A DNA stretch of 64,000 nt from Palsa-504 sp963795795 (GTDB lineage: Bacteria > Actinomycetota > Actinomycetes > Streptosporangiales > Streptosporangiaceae), in the NCBI GenBank assembly GCA_963795795.1, contig CAWCJS010000034.1:248001-312000 (forward strand). The letters run 5' to 3'. Shown in pieces: positions 33,623-42,718 of the stretch (position 1 is the stretch's first letter; every line of letters begins with the position of its first letter). The position numbers were made by a program, and so were the translations under genes. The notes under the pieces were generated by a model. The model was not told the DNA's origin. It worked only from the letters and a program-made list of their open reading frames with translations, and did no database searches.

Positions 33623-33668
33623 CGATCCGCCGCACTCCGGTCGTGCTGCCGAAAGACCCCCATGGCTT

Positions 33669-35732
33669 TCACCCGGTCATGGCGTGAGTGGGCGTTGATC
33701 CGTCCGGCAGCAGCAGGTCGAAGCCGTCGGGGGTGTTGAGTTCTCCTGGTGCGGTACCGGGCGTGCCGGTGATGCCGTATTGCCAGACCAGCGCCCCGGT
33801 GGCCGGGTCGATGGCCACCATGCGGTGGTTGTAGTCGTCGTTGAGCATGAAGACGCCGCTGGGCAGCAGTTCGGCGAGTGAGGGGTGATTGAGCTTGCCC
33901 GGTCCGGACGGGTCGTCGTAGCGGTACAGGATCTGCCCGGCGCGGTTGAATTCCAGGATCTGCCCGGGCGAGGCGTAGTCGGCGATGAGGTACCGGTCAG
34001 GTCCGAGCTGCTGGGGGTCCGAGGGGTAGCTGATCGGCAGCTGAACCGTCCAGGACAGCTGGCCGACCGGGGTGTACTCGCTGACCCAGGACCCGTTGAT
34101 CTCCGAGACCAGCAGGTTCCCGTCGGACAGGGGGGTGTCCCCGTTCGGGGAGCCCATCGAGGCCGGCGGGTGGTGCACGCACCGGCCGTCGGTACCGATC
34201 TGGTGCGCGACGGTGTGGTTGTGGTTGATCACCAGGACCCGGCAGTTCTGCGCGTCGGCCACCGTGACCTGCCCGTCCTTGAGCAGGTACGCGTCGTCGG
34301 GCTCGGACAGGTAGCCCGGGGCGGTGCCGGAGCGCCCGGGATGGCCGTAGGACCAGATGATCCGTCCTGACGGGTAGGCGATGATGACGATGGTCTCGTT
34401 CTGCTCCTGGTTGGAGATGATGGCGGTGCCGTGATCGACGAAGAACGCGTCATCGGGGAAGTAGAACCGCAGCCGGATCCCGCGGCGCGGACGCCGACGG
34501 GTATTTCCACACCCGTGCATCTGCGCGTCCAGGAGCAGCAGCCGGTTGTTGCCGCGGTCGGCGATGAGCAGCTTGTCCCCGAAATACGGCGAGCCCGCCC
34601 CGGCCGCCCCGGCGATCCCGAACGCCCGCGACGGGCGCAGCATCTGCACCGAGTCGACCAGCGCCCCGTTCGACTCCCCGCCGACGATCCACGCCGTGGA
34701 GCCGGCCACCACCGCCGCGGCGTGGGACACCGGCACCTGTAGGCGGCCGGCCGGGAGCAGCCGCCGCGGCCGGGTCGAAGGCCCAGATGGTCGACACGGT
34801 GGCGGTAGCCGGGGACCGGACCCCCCGGCCCCGACTGCCCGAGCCCGCAGCCGTCAGCTGGGTCGTGCCCAGGCCGGGGACCGGATGCTGGGCCGCGGTG
34901 CTCTCCCCGCCGGCCACGAACACCTCGCCGTCCACGGTCACCGCGGCGGCACCGGCCAGCGGTTCGGGAAGCTCGCCGATGACCGCTCGCCGTGTGCCGG
35001 GCCGGGTCGACCTCCTGGATGATGCGCACCGGCGCGCCGGCCTGCGGACCCGTGATGGCCTGGCCGCCGAAGACGAAGATCTGCCCGTCGAGCGCGGCCA
35101 CGGCCGGGTACCGAACCGGGACCCGTAGCGCGGCCACCACCGTGAACGTCCGGCCGTCCCGGGTGGCTAGCACCGACGCGTCGGGCCGGGTTCCGTCGTA
35201 CCCGCCCACCACGTACGTGGTGCCCCCGATACTCACCGCCGCGGCGTCGGACCGCGGCGCGGGCAACGACCCCGCGTCCGTGCCGGTCGCCAGCCCACCG
35301 CCGCCCGGCCCGGGAGGGCCACCGCCTGCACCGCGGGAACCGTGGCCGGGGACCCTCCCCCGAAGATCAGCGCCCGCCCGCCCGCTACCGCCGCCGCCGC
35401 GTCGTGTACCGGCGCGCTGAGCGTGCCGACCCGGCGGGCCGCCCCGTGGCGGTACGCAGCGCATACACCGCGTCCGACGAAGCCCCGCCCGGCAGCAGCC
35501 CGCCCAGCACGATCAGCCGGCCAGCGGACCCGGCCACCACCACCTCGCGGCTGAGCGGACCCGGCAACTGCCACGGCAGCAACCCGGACTCCGCGGCGGG
35601 CAGGCTTACCGGCGCGGCTACCGCCGTACCGGCGCCGGCGCCTTCCCGGCACCGGCGGCCTGGCTGCCGTGACCGGGTGGCGAACCAGGCCACGCCACAG
35701 GACCAGCAACGCCAGCCCGGCCGCCGCGGCAC
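33669..35732 (-). pseudogene. Kelch-propeller plus NHL/arylsulfotransferase-like secreted protein, about five frame breaks
   Basis: The last 1 kb (33669-34736) is one clean frame: a Kelch blade (AWIVGGESNGALVDSV) followed by a propeller region with GDKLLIADRGNNRLLLLD, GRIIWSYGHPG, PDDAYLLKDGQVTVADAQNCRV and GALVWQYGITGTPG, resembling NHL/PQQ-type and arylsulfotransferase-like repeats. Upstream, in alternating frames, are more Kelch blades: RLIVLGGLLPGG, RALIFGGGSPAT, TTYVVGGYDGTRPDAS, QIFVFGGQAI and EVFVAGGEST. An N-terminal hydrophobic stretch (AAGLALLVLWRGLV) suggests export or anchoring. The start is uncertain (35732-35815). It converges with the methyltransferase and diverges from the next glycosidase-like gene. 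Function unknown; an extracellular binding propeller is plausible. Confidence 0.7.
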
Positions 35733-35815
35733 GCCTTCGCCCGTAGCGCGGCGCCGGGGCAGGCGCGGCAGGCGGCGGGCGGCGCCGACCTGGATGGCTG
35801 GGGGACGCCGCTCAC

Positions 35816-36101
35816 CGCCTCGCGACGACCGGACCGGGCCTGGCGCCGGCGTGCATCCGCCGACGCCGTGGTCCCGCCATGACGGCAGCCTCCCGACCAG
35901 GCGCGTAACACGTCCCGCCGAGGCGGGCGTCGGTGGCAGTAGGGCCCATGCCTGCGGCGGCTATCCGCATATGAAGCAGCGGAATGACGGGGCCGGTTCC
36001 GGGCAGGCCTGCTAGCAGCGACCAGTCCGGCGCGGCGAATGACAAACGGCCTTGCGACCGGCCAGGACCGCTTAGGTACCGAGTGAAGACCTGCCTCGCG
36101 C
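35816..36101. other. intergenic stretch without a supported gene
   Basis: Between the divergent Kelch protein and the third glycosidase-like gene I find no coding segment that matches a family and no strong hairpin. It should hold the promoter of the minus-strand Kelch gene, which I could not identify. Confidence 0.4.
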
Positions 36102-36133
36102 TTAAGGTTTGCTTCATGCAGGCCGTGCAGGAT
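36102..36133 (+). promoter_or_regulatory. direct-repeat promoter of glycosidase-like lipoprotein 2
   Basis: TTAAG 36102-36106, 6 nt, TTCAT 36113-36117, 10 nt, -10-like CAGGAT 36128-36133, 6 nt, ATG 36140. The first box is degenerate; spacing is exactly that of the other promoters. Confidence 0.55.
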
Positions 36134-36139
36134 GGCGGT

Positions 36140-37079
36140 ATGCACCGGGCGCAGGCGGGGATGGATGCGGGCGGCCGGCGCGCTGATCGGCCTGTGCGTC
36201 ATGACGGCGTGCAGCGCGGCGTCGCCCACGACGTCCGCCGCGGCACCGTCCCCGACCCGGCCCGCTTCGGGCGAGGCCCGCACGGCTACCGTGTGCCGGC
36301 CCGCACGGCCACCGCGGCGGCGGCGGGCACGAGCGCCTCACTGGTGCCCGTGGCGCAGGTCGCCGTACCCAGGTGCGGACCGCGGACGGCTCGGTCGTGA
36401 CCGTCGCGATCTTCCGCGGCCCCGTGCATTACGTACTGCACAACGGCAGCGTGGACCCCGGGGCCCCGCGGCAGGGCTGGTCGGGCCGGCCCGCGGCGTG
36501 GGCGGCTCCGAGCGCAGGCACCTGCTGGCCGCCTTTACCGGCGGGTTTATGCTGAACAACCACGTCGGCGGCTACGAGCAGGAAGGCCACGTGATCAGCC
36601 CGCTGCAGCGCGGCGTGGCCAGCTTGGTGATCGACCGCTCGGGCCAGGCCAGGCTCGGGATCTGGGGTCACGGCGTGCCCGCGCCCGGCGAAGCGGTCTA
36701 CAGCGTCCTGCAGAATCTCCGGCGCTGGTCTACCGCGGGCGGCCGGTCCCGACCGCGGCCGAGTGGCGCCTGTGGGGCCCGACGCTCGGCGGCGGCGAGT
36801 ACGTCGCGCGCACCTCCCTGGGCGAGGACTCCTCCGGTGAGCTGATGTTCGCCGCGAGCATGTCCACCAACCCCGCCGACCTGGCCGACGCGCTGGTCCG
36901 CTACCGGGGCGCGGATCGCCATGGAATGGACATCAACCCCGAATGGGTCCAGCTGGACGTGGCCACCAGGCCAGGCGGTCCGCTCACCGCCGCGGTGCCC
37001 GGGCAGCACCGCCCGGCCGACCAGTACCTGGTCGGGTGGACCAGGGACTTCTTTACCGTCGTGGCGCCTCAGCTACTAG
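36140..37079 (+). pseudogene. phosphodiester-glycosidase-like (NAGPA-domain) lipoprotein 2, multiple frame breaks
   Basis: Lipoprotein signal RAAGALIGLCVMTAC (lipobox MTAC) and an Ala/Pro/Thr linker, then, across at least five frame changes between about 36155 and 36850, TADGSVVTVAIFRGPVHYVLH, LLAAFTGGFMLNNHVGGYEQEG, GVASLVIDRSGQARLGIWG, GELMFAASMSTNPADLADALV, GMDINPEWVQLDVA and WTRDFFTVVAP. The catalytic-region F-N-G-G-F is F-T-G-G-F here. The promoter spacing supports ATG 36140; ATG 36132 is the alternative for the visible frame. The end is set at a TAG in one of the frames, next to the convergent histidine kinase stop. Same family as 29653-30738 and 39036-40457. Confidence 0.68.
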
Positions 37080-38358
37080 GTACCGGTAGTTACCGGTGTG
37101 GCGCGCGCTGCGGCCTGACGGTGCGGCTGGGAGCGGCGCCAGGACACGGTCATCAGCGCCCCGCCCAGCGGCGAGTCACCGATGTGCCACCGCCCGCCGG
37201 TCGAGCGCACGATCGAATCGCCGATGGCGAGCCCGAGACCCGCGCCGGGGCCGCGCTCGTTGGCCCGATGGAACCGGTCGAAGAGCCGCGCGCGGTCCGC
37301 CTCGGGGATGCCGGGCCCGCTGTCTTCCACCGTGAGGCTGACCCGGCTGCCCTGGACCTGGACCTGGATCCTGACCTGCCCGTCGGCGCCCGCATAGCGG
37401 CAGGCGTTGTCCACCAGGACGCCCGCCAGCCGGTCGATCCACTCCGGGGGCGCGCTGATCAGGGCGGGCCCGGTCCCGGTGTCGGTGGTGATGGACGGGC
37501 CTACGGAGCGGAACCGGTCCGCGCACACCTGCGCGAGCGTCACCAGGTCCACCGGCTCGTCCCCCGGCGGCGGCGGCGCGGAGTCGAACCTGGCCAGCCA
37601 CAGCATGTCCTCGACCAACTGGCGCAGCCGCTGGCTCTCGCCCTTGATCCGGGTCAGCGCGTCGCGGTACTCGGCCGCCTCACGCGGGCTGGACAGAGCC
37701 ACGTCGGCCTCCGCCCTGATCACGCTGAGCGGGGTGCGCAGCTCGTGCGAGGCATCGGCGGTGAACTCGAGTTGCCGTCGCCGCGACTGCTCCACCGGCG
37801 CCAGCGAACGCAGCCCCACGACCAGCGAACCGCCGAACATGGCCAGGAGCAGGAAGGGCCCGGCCGCTAGCTCGCCGTACAGCAGCAGGCGCTCGGTGTG
37901 CGCGTCGCCGGCCAGGCTCTGGCCCGCGACCAGCCAGCCGCTGCCGTAACGCGCCGCGTCCAGCCGGAACCGCCCGGCCGGGCCGACCGTCACGGTGATC
38001 GCGTGCCCGCCGGGTGACGCGAAGATGCGGGGCAGGCCGGCGGGCAGCGCCGGCGCGCCGGGGCTGTGCGCCGAGACGGATCCCTGGGCGGTCAGCGCCC
38101 ACAGGAAGACCGGCGCCCCGTCGTCGTCATTGTCGAGGTCGGCGCCGGGAGGCAGGCTCGTCGGACTGAGCCACGCGCTGGCTGAGCAACGCCGGGTTGC
38201 CGCGCGGCCGCGGCGAGGCGCCCGATCAGGTGGTCGTCGTTCTGCTCGGCCAGGCGGGTGGATACCACCAGGTTGAGCACGATCACGCCCAGGATGTAGA
38301 TGACGGCGATGACCGCCGTCGCGCCGGCCGCGACCTTGGCCGCGGGGCTGAACCTCAC
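37076..38358 (-). CDS. sensor histidine kinase, one or more frame breaks
   Basis: Kinase of the regulator encoded just upstream. From GTG 38358: MRFSPAAKVAAGATAVIAVIYILGVI (first membrane segment); after a frame change near 38185, LPPGADLDNDDDGAPVFLWAL and an extracytoplasmic region, a second membrane segment (GPFLLLAMFGGSLVVGL), then H box DASHELRTPLSVIRAEADVAL, N box LVDNACRYAG, SGPGIPEADRARLFDRFHRA and GAGLGLAIGDSIV. The total length leaves a remainder of two bases, consistent with one indel. Its sensor domain is larger than that of the kinase at 10304. It converges with glycosidase-like gene 2 and lies downstream of its regulator with a GTGA overlap. Confidence 0.83.
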
Positions 38359-39024
38359 GCCGGGGTGATCCGGTAGCCGACGCCCGCGCACGGTCTCGAT
38401 CCGCACTCCAGCGCCGGCCAGCTTGGATCGGAGCCTGGCCAGGTGGACGTCGATGGTGTTCGACCCGAAGGCGTCGGCCTCGTTGTCCCAGACGTGCTGG
38501 GCGATCGAGCGGCGGTCCGCGACGCCCGGGGAGCGGCGCATGAGGATCTCGAGGATGCCGAGCTCGGTACCGGTGAGGGCGGGGTGCCGCCCGCAGACGG
38601 TCACCTCCCGCGCCGCCGGGTCGAACTCGAGTTCCCCGATCACCATCCGGGGCGGCTGGCTGACCGGCGGCCTGCGCTGCAGGGCCCGGAGCCGGGCCAG
38701 CAGCTCGCCGAAGTCGAACGGCTTGACCAGGTAATCGTCGGCCCCCGCGTCCAGGCCCGCGATCCGGTCCGCGGGGGTGTCCCGGGCCGTCAGCATGAGC
38801 ACCGGCGTCTGGGTGCCGCCGCGGCGCAGCTTGCGGACCAGGTCCAGGCCGGACAGCCGGGGCATGCGCCAGTCGAGCACGGCTACCTCGTACTGGTAGA
38901 ACCGGAGGTAGGCGGCCGCGGTCTCACCGTCGGGCACCAGGTCCACCACGTAGCCCTGCTCCCGGAGCCCGCGAGCCAGCACCTCGGCCAGACTCTCGTC
39001 GTCTTCGGCGACCAGCACTCTCAC
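38355..39024 (-). CDS. OmpR-family response regulator, one frame break near its end
   Basis: Regulator of about 223 residues: receiver with AEDDESLAEVLARGL, phospho-Asp in VAVLDWRMPRLSG, LMLTARD and DYLVKPFDFG, then a winged helix (ALTGTELGILEILMRR, NTIDVHLARLRSKL). The wing should read ETVRGVGYRITPA and stop at TGA 38355, overlapping the kinase GTG; one extra base near 38380 instead fuses the two genes. It sits between glycosidase-like genes 2 and 3, both with 11-bp-phased promoter boxes, making it the second candidate regulator of that regulon besides the one at 9618. Confidence 0.85.
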
Positions 39025-39035
39025 GGAATCCGAAT

Positions 39036-40457
39036 CTACCCTCGTGACAGGCTCGTCTTGCGCGCGTAGACCGACGTGAAGTCTCGGCTGTAGATCGAGT
39101 AGTACCGGTACGCGGTCTGCTGCTGGGCGGTCAGCAGGTTGACCGGGGTCGGATCCGTGGGGTGACCGTCGGTCTTGTAGTACATGAAGGACATCCAGAA
39201 CGGGTTGATGTCCAGCTGGAGCGCCTCCACGGCGCCCGCCTGCTGCAGGATGTCCGCGAGCTCGCGCACGTTCATGGCAGGGCCGTACACGTAGATGACC
39301 CGGCCGTCGGCGGTGATGCCGATCCCGGAGCGCCAGACGTAGTACCCGCCGCCCAGGGTCGCGCCCCAGCTCGTGATCACGTTGTAGTTCACCGAGTTCG
39401 GTACCTGCCCGTGGTCCACGATGAGCTTGAGGTTCTGCCGCACCCCCACGACGTTCGGGGTCATCCGCAGCTCGCTACCCCAGGTCCCGATCGCGATGGT
39501 GCCGTTGCGGTAGTAGACCACCGACGCTGCGCCCTTGGTGATGGTGCCCCGGGTGACGCCGTTCAGGTAAAAGCCGCCCCCTGCCGTGTCTAGCTTGAAA
39601 CCGCCGTTGAACGTGGCCAGCAGGCCGCGTCGCGAGCCGGGCGGGATCCACGGCTGCGAGCCCCAGTTGCCCGGGCCCGGATCCTCCGAACCCGGGTGCA
39701 GCTGGAAGGTCACGAGTCGCTGGTCGATGGACACGATGCCGGCCACGTAGGAGCTGTAGGTGGAGGACGGCCGCAGGAAGGTCGAGAACAGGGCGGGCTC
39801 GCCGCGAACCGTCTCGATCACGCGCCAGACGCCCTCGCCGGGCAGAGGGGTACCGGCCAGCGTGCTCAGTTGCGCCGGGATGATCGGCTTGAACCCGTGG
39901 GCCTTCGCGTACTTGTGCTTGACCGCCTCGCCGGACGGTACGGCCAGCGAGAACGCCGGCTTGCCGCCCACCTTGGGCGGGTTGTAGGTCATCCACTCGG
40001 CGAACGTCACCACCGGGCCGAGGTAGTGGTCCCTGGCCCACTCGGCCAGCTTGGAGGAGGTCGATCCGCCGCCCGAGGCGGTAAGCGCCTGGCCGACCGA
40101 GAAGGCGACCCAGCAGAAGAACACGACGATGACCGCCGCGATCACCCGCACCACGGGACGCCGGAACAGCCCGCGCACCCGGCCACGGGATCTCCGGCGG
40201 CTCCGCGTCTTGGGTCCGGCGTCGGCCGCCCCGGCATCCGGTGACCGGGGGTCGGCCCAGGTCAAGGTGTCGTCCGGCGACCTGGGGCCGAACCAGTTCG
40301 TGTTGTCTTCCTGCGATCGGGGGCCGCCGTAGGTCATGTTGTCTTCCTGCGACCGGGGGCCGGCATAGGTCATGTCGTCCGGCGCCTCGGGATCACGACC
40401 TCTTCCGCGCCGCGGCGCATGGTGCTGGCCATTGCGACGCATCGCCGGTGGAAGCAC
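39036..40457 (-). CDS. phosphodiester-glycosidase-like (NAGPA-domain) membrane protein, intact copy
   Basis: The one uninterrupted paralogue, 473 residues. The N-terminal cytoplasmic region (about 1-110) contains three near-repeats around DPRSPDD/GPRSQED/GPRSPDD, then an Arg-rich stretch and one membrane segment (VIAAVIVVFFCWVAFSVGQAL), so it is a type II anchored extracytoplasmic protein rather than a lipoprotein. The PF09992-like domain includes LLATFNGGFKLDTAGGGFYL, KGAASVVYYRNGTIAIGTWG, VVGVRQNLKLIVDHG, GIGITADGRVIYVYGP and ALQLDINPFWMSF, ending in YSRDFTSVYARKT. GTG 40457 has GGGAGGT upstream. Probable role in cleavage or recognition of a phosphodiester-linked glycan; substrate unknown. 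Confidence 0.85.
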   Translation of the reverse strand: MLPPAMRRNGQHHAPRRGRGRDPEAPDDMTYAGPRSQEDNMTYGGPRSQEDNTNWFGPRSPDDTLTWADPRSPDAGAADAGPKTRSRRRSRGRVRGLFRRPVVRVIAAVIVVFFCWVAFSVGQALTASGGGSTSSKLAEWARDHYLGPVVTFAEWMTYNPPKVGGKPAFSLAVPSGEAVKHKYAKAHGFKPIIPAQLSTLAGTPLPGEGVWRVIETVRGEPALFSTFLRPSSTYSSYVAGIVSIDQRLVTFQLHPGSEDPGPGNWGSQPWIPPGSRRGLLATFNGGFKLDTAGGGFYLNGVTRGTITKGAASVVYYRNGTIAIGTWGSELRMTPNVVGVRQNLKLIVDHGQVPNSVNYNVITSWGATLGGGYYVWRSGIGITADGRVIYVYGPAMNVRELADILQQAGAVEALQLDINPFWMSFMYYKTDGHPTDPTPVNLLTAQQQTAYRYYSIYSRDFTSVYARKTSLSRG

Positions 40458-40501
40458 CGCCCTACCTCCCTATGCCGCCTTGCGAAGCCCCAGACGGGCC
40501 A

Positions 40502-40533
40502 GTTCTACCCGGCCAGCATGAAGGAATCGTGAC
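40502..40533 (-). promoter_or_regulatory. direct-repeat promoter of the intact glycosidase-like gene
   Basis: Minus strand: GTCAC (40533-40529), 6 nt, TTCAT (40522-40518), 10 nt, TAGAAC (40507-40502) as -10. Predicted leader about 40 nt. It lies between ctaB and the glycosidase-like gene and thus separates two minus-strand units. Confidence 0.62.
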
Positions 40534-40550
40534 GTAGCCAGGGCCGCAGA

Positions 40551-41528
40551 CTACCAGCGACCCCACGGGATCAGGGCGGTGACCGCCACCGCGGCGAACA
40601 GCAGGGTCAGGTACGCGATGGACAGGTGGAACAGCCGCATCGGAGCCGGGGAGGCGCTGTCCGCGGCCACCCGCGCGTCCAGCCGGTGCGCCTCCACCAG
40701 GAACCAGGCGCCCAGGGCCGCGGCCACGACGCCGTAGATCCAGCCGGCCCACGGGACCAGGGCCAGCGTGGCCACCACCATCGCGTACGAGTACCACAGG
40801 ATCTTCCTGGCGACCACCGCGGGCGTGGCCACGACCGGGAGCATGGGCACGTTCGCCGCCGCGTAGTCCTTGCGGAACTTCATGGCCAGGGCCCAGAAAT
40901 GCGGCGGCGTCCACAGGAAGATGACGGCGAACAACACGACGGCGGGCAGGGCCACCGTGCCGGTCACCGCGGCCCACCCGACGAGCACGGGGAAGCAGCC
41001 CGCCGCGCCGCCGATCACGATGTTGGCCGGGCTGCGCCGCTTGAGCAGCAGCGTGTACACGAAGATGTAGAACAGGATCGCCGCATCGGCCAGCGACGCC
41101 GCCAGCCAGTTCGCCATCAGGCCCAGCAGCAGCGTGGCCCCGGCGCCCAGGAGGATCCCCCAGGCCAGCGCCTCCCACGGCTTGATCGTGCCGTGCCCGT
41201 CGACCACCAGGGGCCGGCGCGAGGTCCGCTTCATCACCGCGTCGATGTCGCGGTCGAGGTAGCAGTTGATCGTGTTGGCGCTACCCGCGGCTAGCGTGCC
41301 GCCGACCAGCGTGACCAGGACCAGCCGGAGCGGCGGCAGGCCGTGCCGGGCGAGCAGCATGGCCGGGACCGTGGTGACGAGCAGCAGTTCGATGATGCGG
41401 GGCTTGGTCAGCGCGACGAGCGCGCCGCCGACGACGCGCGGCGACCGGCGCGGGGGGAATCCTCCTGGCGAGGATTGGCCCGCTGCGGCCGTCGCGGCGA
41501 CGGGGAAGGCGTTCGGTACACGCGTCAA
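40551..41528 (-). CDS. ctaB: protoheme IX farnesyltransferase (heme O synthase)
   Basis: Integral membrane prenyltransferase of 325 residues that converts heme B to heme O for the aa3 oxidase encoded upstream. The prenyl-diphosphate/Mg motif NTINCYLDRDIDAVMKRT (N-x3-D-x-D-x2-M-x-R-T) is near residues 85-105 and a second motif WTPPHFWALAMKFRKDY near 210; KPRIIELLLVTTVPAM starts the first membrane segment. About eight or nine hydrophobic segments. The first codon is TTG at 41528, overlapping the upstream stop (TTGA). The first 30 or so residues are poorly conserved, so a later start is possible. No ctaA (heme A synthase) is in view. Confidence 0.93.
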   Translation of the reverse strand: MTRVPNAFPVAATAAAGQSSPGGFPPRRSPRVVGGALVALTKPRIIELLLVTTVPAMLLARHGLPPLRLVLVTLVGGTLAAGSANTINCYLDRDIDAVMKRTSRRPLVVDGHGTIKPWEALAWGILLGAGATLLLGLMANWLAASLADAAILFYIFVYTLLLKRRSPANIVIGGAAGCFPVLVGWAAVTGTVALPAVVLFAVIFLWTPPHFWALAMKFRKDYAAANVPMLPVVATPAVVARKILWYSYAMVVATLALVPWAGWIYGVVAAALGAWFLVEAHRLDARVAADSASPAPMRLFHLSIAYLTLLFAAVAVTALIPWGRW

Positions 41529-42016
41529 AGGGTCTCGCCCTCGGCGGTAGCGCCATCGTGCCCGGCGTCCGCGGCTTCTGCCGACTCGGCTTCCGGCGCG
41601 GCGCTGGAAACGTGCGCCTCGGCCGCTGCTTCGGTCTCGGCTGGGGCTTCGGCCTCGGCGGGGGCTTCGGCCTCAGCTTCGGTGGCGGCCTCAGCCTCGG
41701 CGGGGGCTTCGGCTTGCGTCTCGGTAGCGGCTTCGGCCTCGGCCTGGTGGGCCTCGCCTTCGGCCTCCGGAGCGGCGGCCGCCGACGCGGCGGTGGCGGA
41801 AGCTATATAAACCAGACCCTCGGTGCCCGGCTCCCTGGTGCCCAGCGAGACCTGGTGCGCGGGGCGCAGGTACTTCAGCCGGGGCACGTCGTGCGGGCGC
41901 CGGTAGATGTAGAAGAGCACCCAGGCGATCACGATAAACGTGCCCATGGGCAGCGCGAACGTCTCGATCGACCCGCCCAGGTACCGCAAGGGGCCAGACG
42001 CGATCAGTTCAGTCAC
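41525..42016 (-). CDS. small oxidase-operon membrane protein with Ala/Glu repeat tail
   Basis: Protein of 163 residues. Residues 1-50 hold one membrane segment (FALPMGTFIVIAWVLFYIYR) and a conserved-looking R-R-P-H-D-V-P-R-L-K-Y-L; from about residue 70 on it is almost entirely Ala and Glu (AEAPAEAEA and variants), from imperfect 12-18 bp repeats at about 41630-41770. It lies between the subunit III gene and ctaB, where actinobacteria often encode a small subunit (CtaF or similar), but length and sequence do not match CtaF well. It may be an accessory subunit with a flexible acidic cytoplasmic tail. No catalytic residues seen. Confidence 0.68.
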   Translation of the reverse strand: MTELIASGPLRYLGGSIETFALPMGTFIVIAWVLFYIYRRPHDVPRLKYLRPAHQVSLGTREPGTEGLVYIASATAASAAAAPEAEGEAHQAEAEAATETQAEAPAEAEAATEAEAEAPAEAEAPAETEAAAEAHVSSAAPEAESAEAADAGHDGATAEGETL

Positions 42017-42046
42017 GGAACCTCCACACCGCGCAGGACGTCGTGC

Positions 42047-42715
42047 TTAACGAATGTAGAAGAACAGCCAGAAGATGATCGTGATGATCGCCAGGTAGTT
42101 CCAGACCCAGGTGAACGAACTGAGCGAGGACTGGAACCGCTGGACGTCGAACGCCTCCTTGTAGGTGGGCGGCTGCTCGACAAAGAAGATGGCCGGGATC
42201 CCGCGCGCCCGCATGAACAATATCTCCAGCCAGATCATGGCACAGAGCCAGATGGTCAGCGCCACCGGGTAGAACCCGGTGAACACGCTGGCGTAACCGG
42301 ATGCGCCGGGCTGGAACGGCAGGTTGAGCAGTTCGATGATCTGCAGCGCGACCGCCGCCAGGCCGAGCAGCAGCGCCACCGGGGCCGTCTGCATCCAGGG
42401 CGCCTTCCGCCCGGCCTTGAGCTGCTGGAGCCCGGCGGTCTGGACGAGCGCGCTGACCACGATGAGCGCCATGATCGTGATCCCGTACCACGCCTTCGGG
42501 GGCGTGGTCGAGCTCGGCAGCCACATCTTGTGCGAGTTCGCGGCCTGCAGGTAGAAGTACGCGAACGCGAAGCAGCCGAACAGGAACGACAGGCCGGCGA
42601 TGGCGAGCCGGGAGCCGGTCCACGACGCGTTCAGCGCCGCCTCGTGGTAGAACGCGTTTTCCTCGATGGCCCGGGTCGCGGCCTCGCTGCCGCCGGGCGT
42701 GGTCATCTCGGCCAC
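42047..42715 (-). CDS. ctaE: cytochrome c oxidase subunit III
   Basis: Membrane protein of 222 residues with five hydrophobic segments, matching the short five-helix form of subunit III. Recognisable features are LFGCFAFAYFYLQAA after the first helix and the last helix FTWVWNYLAIITIIFWLFFYIR, similar to the FHWHFVDVVWIFLF ending of canonical subunits but diverged. It lies 3 bp after the subunit I stop in the same operon, which is the main support. The Glu/His pair often seen in the EAGHHF motif is not evident, so it is a divergent member. Confidence 0.82.
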   Translation of the reverse strand: MAEMTTPGGSEAATRAIEENAFYHEAALNASWTGSRLAIAGLSFLFGCFAFAYFYLQAANSHKMWLPSSTTPPKAWYGITIMALIVVSALVQTAGLQQLKAGRKAPWMQTAPVALLLGLAAVALQIIELLNLPFQPGASGYASVFTGFYPVALTIWLCAMIWLEILFMRARGIPAIFFVEQPPTYKEAFDVQRFQSSLSSFTWVWNYLAIITIIFWLFFYIR

Positions 42716-42718
42716 TGC

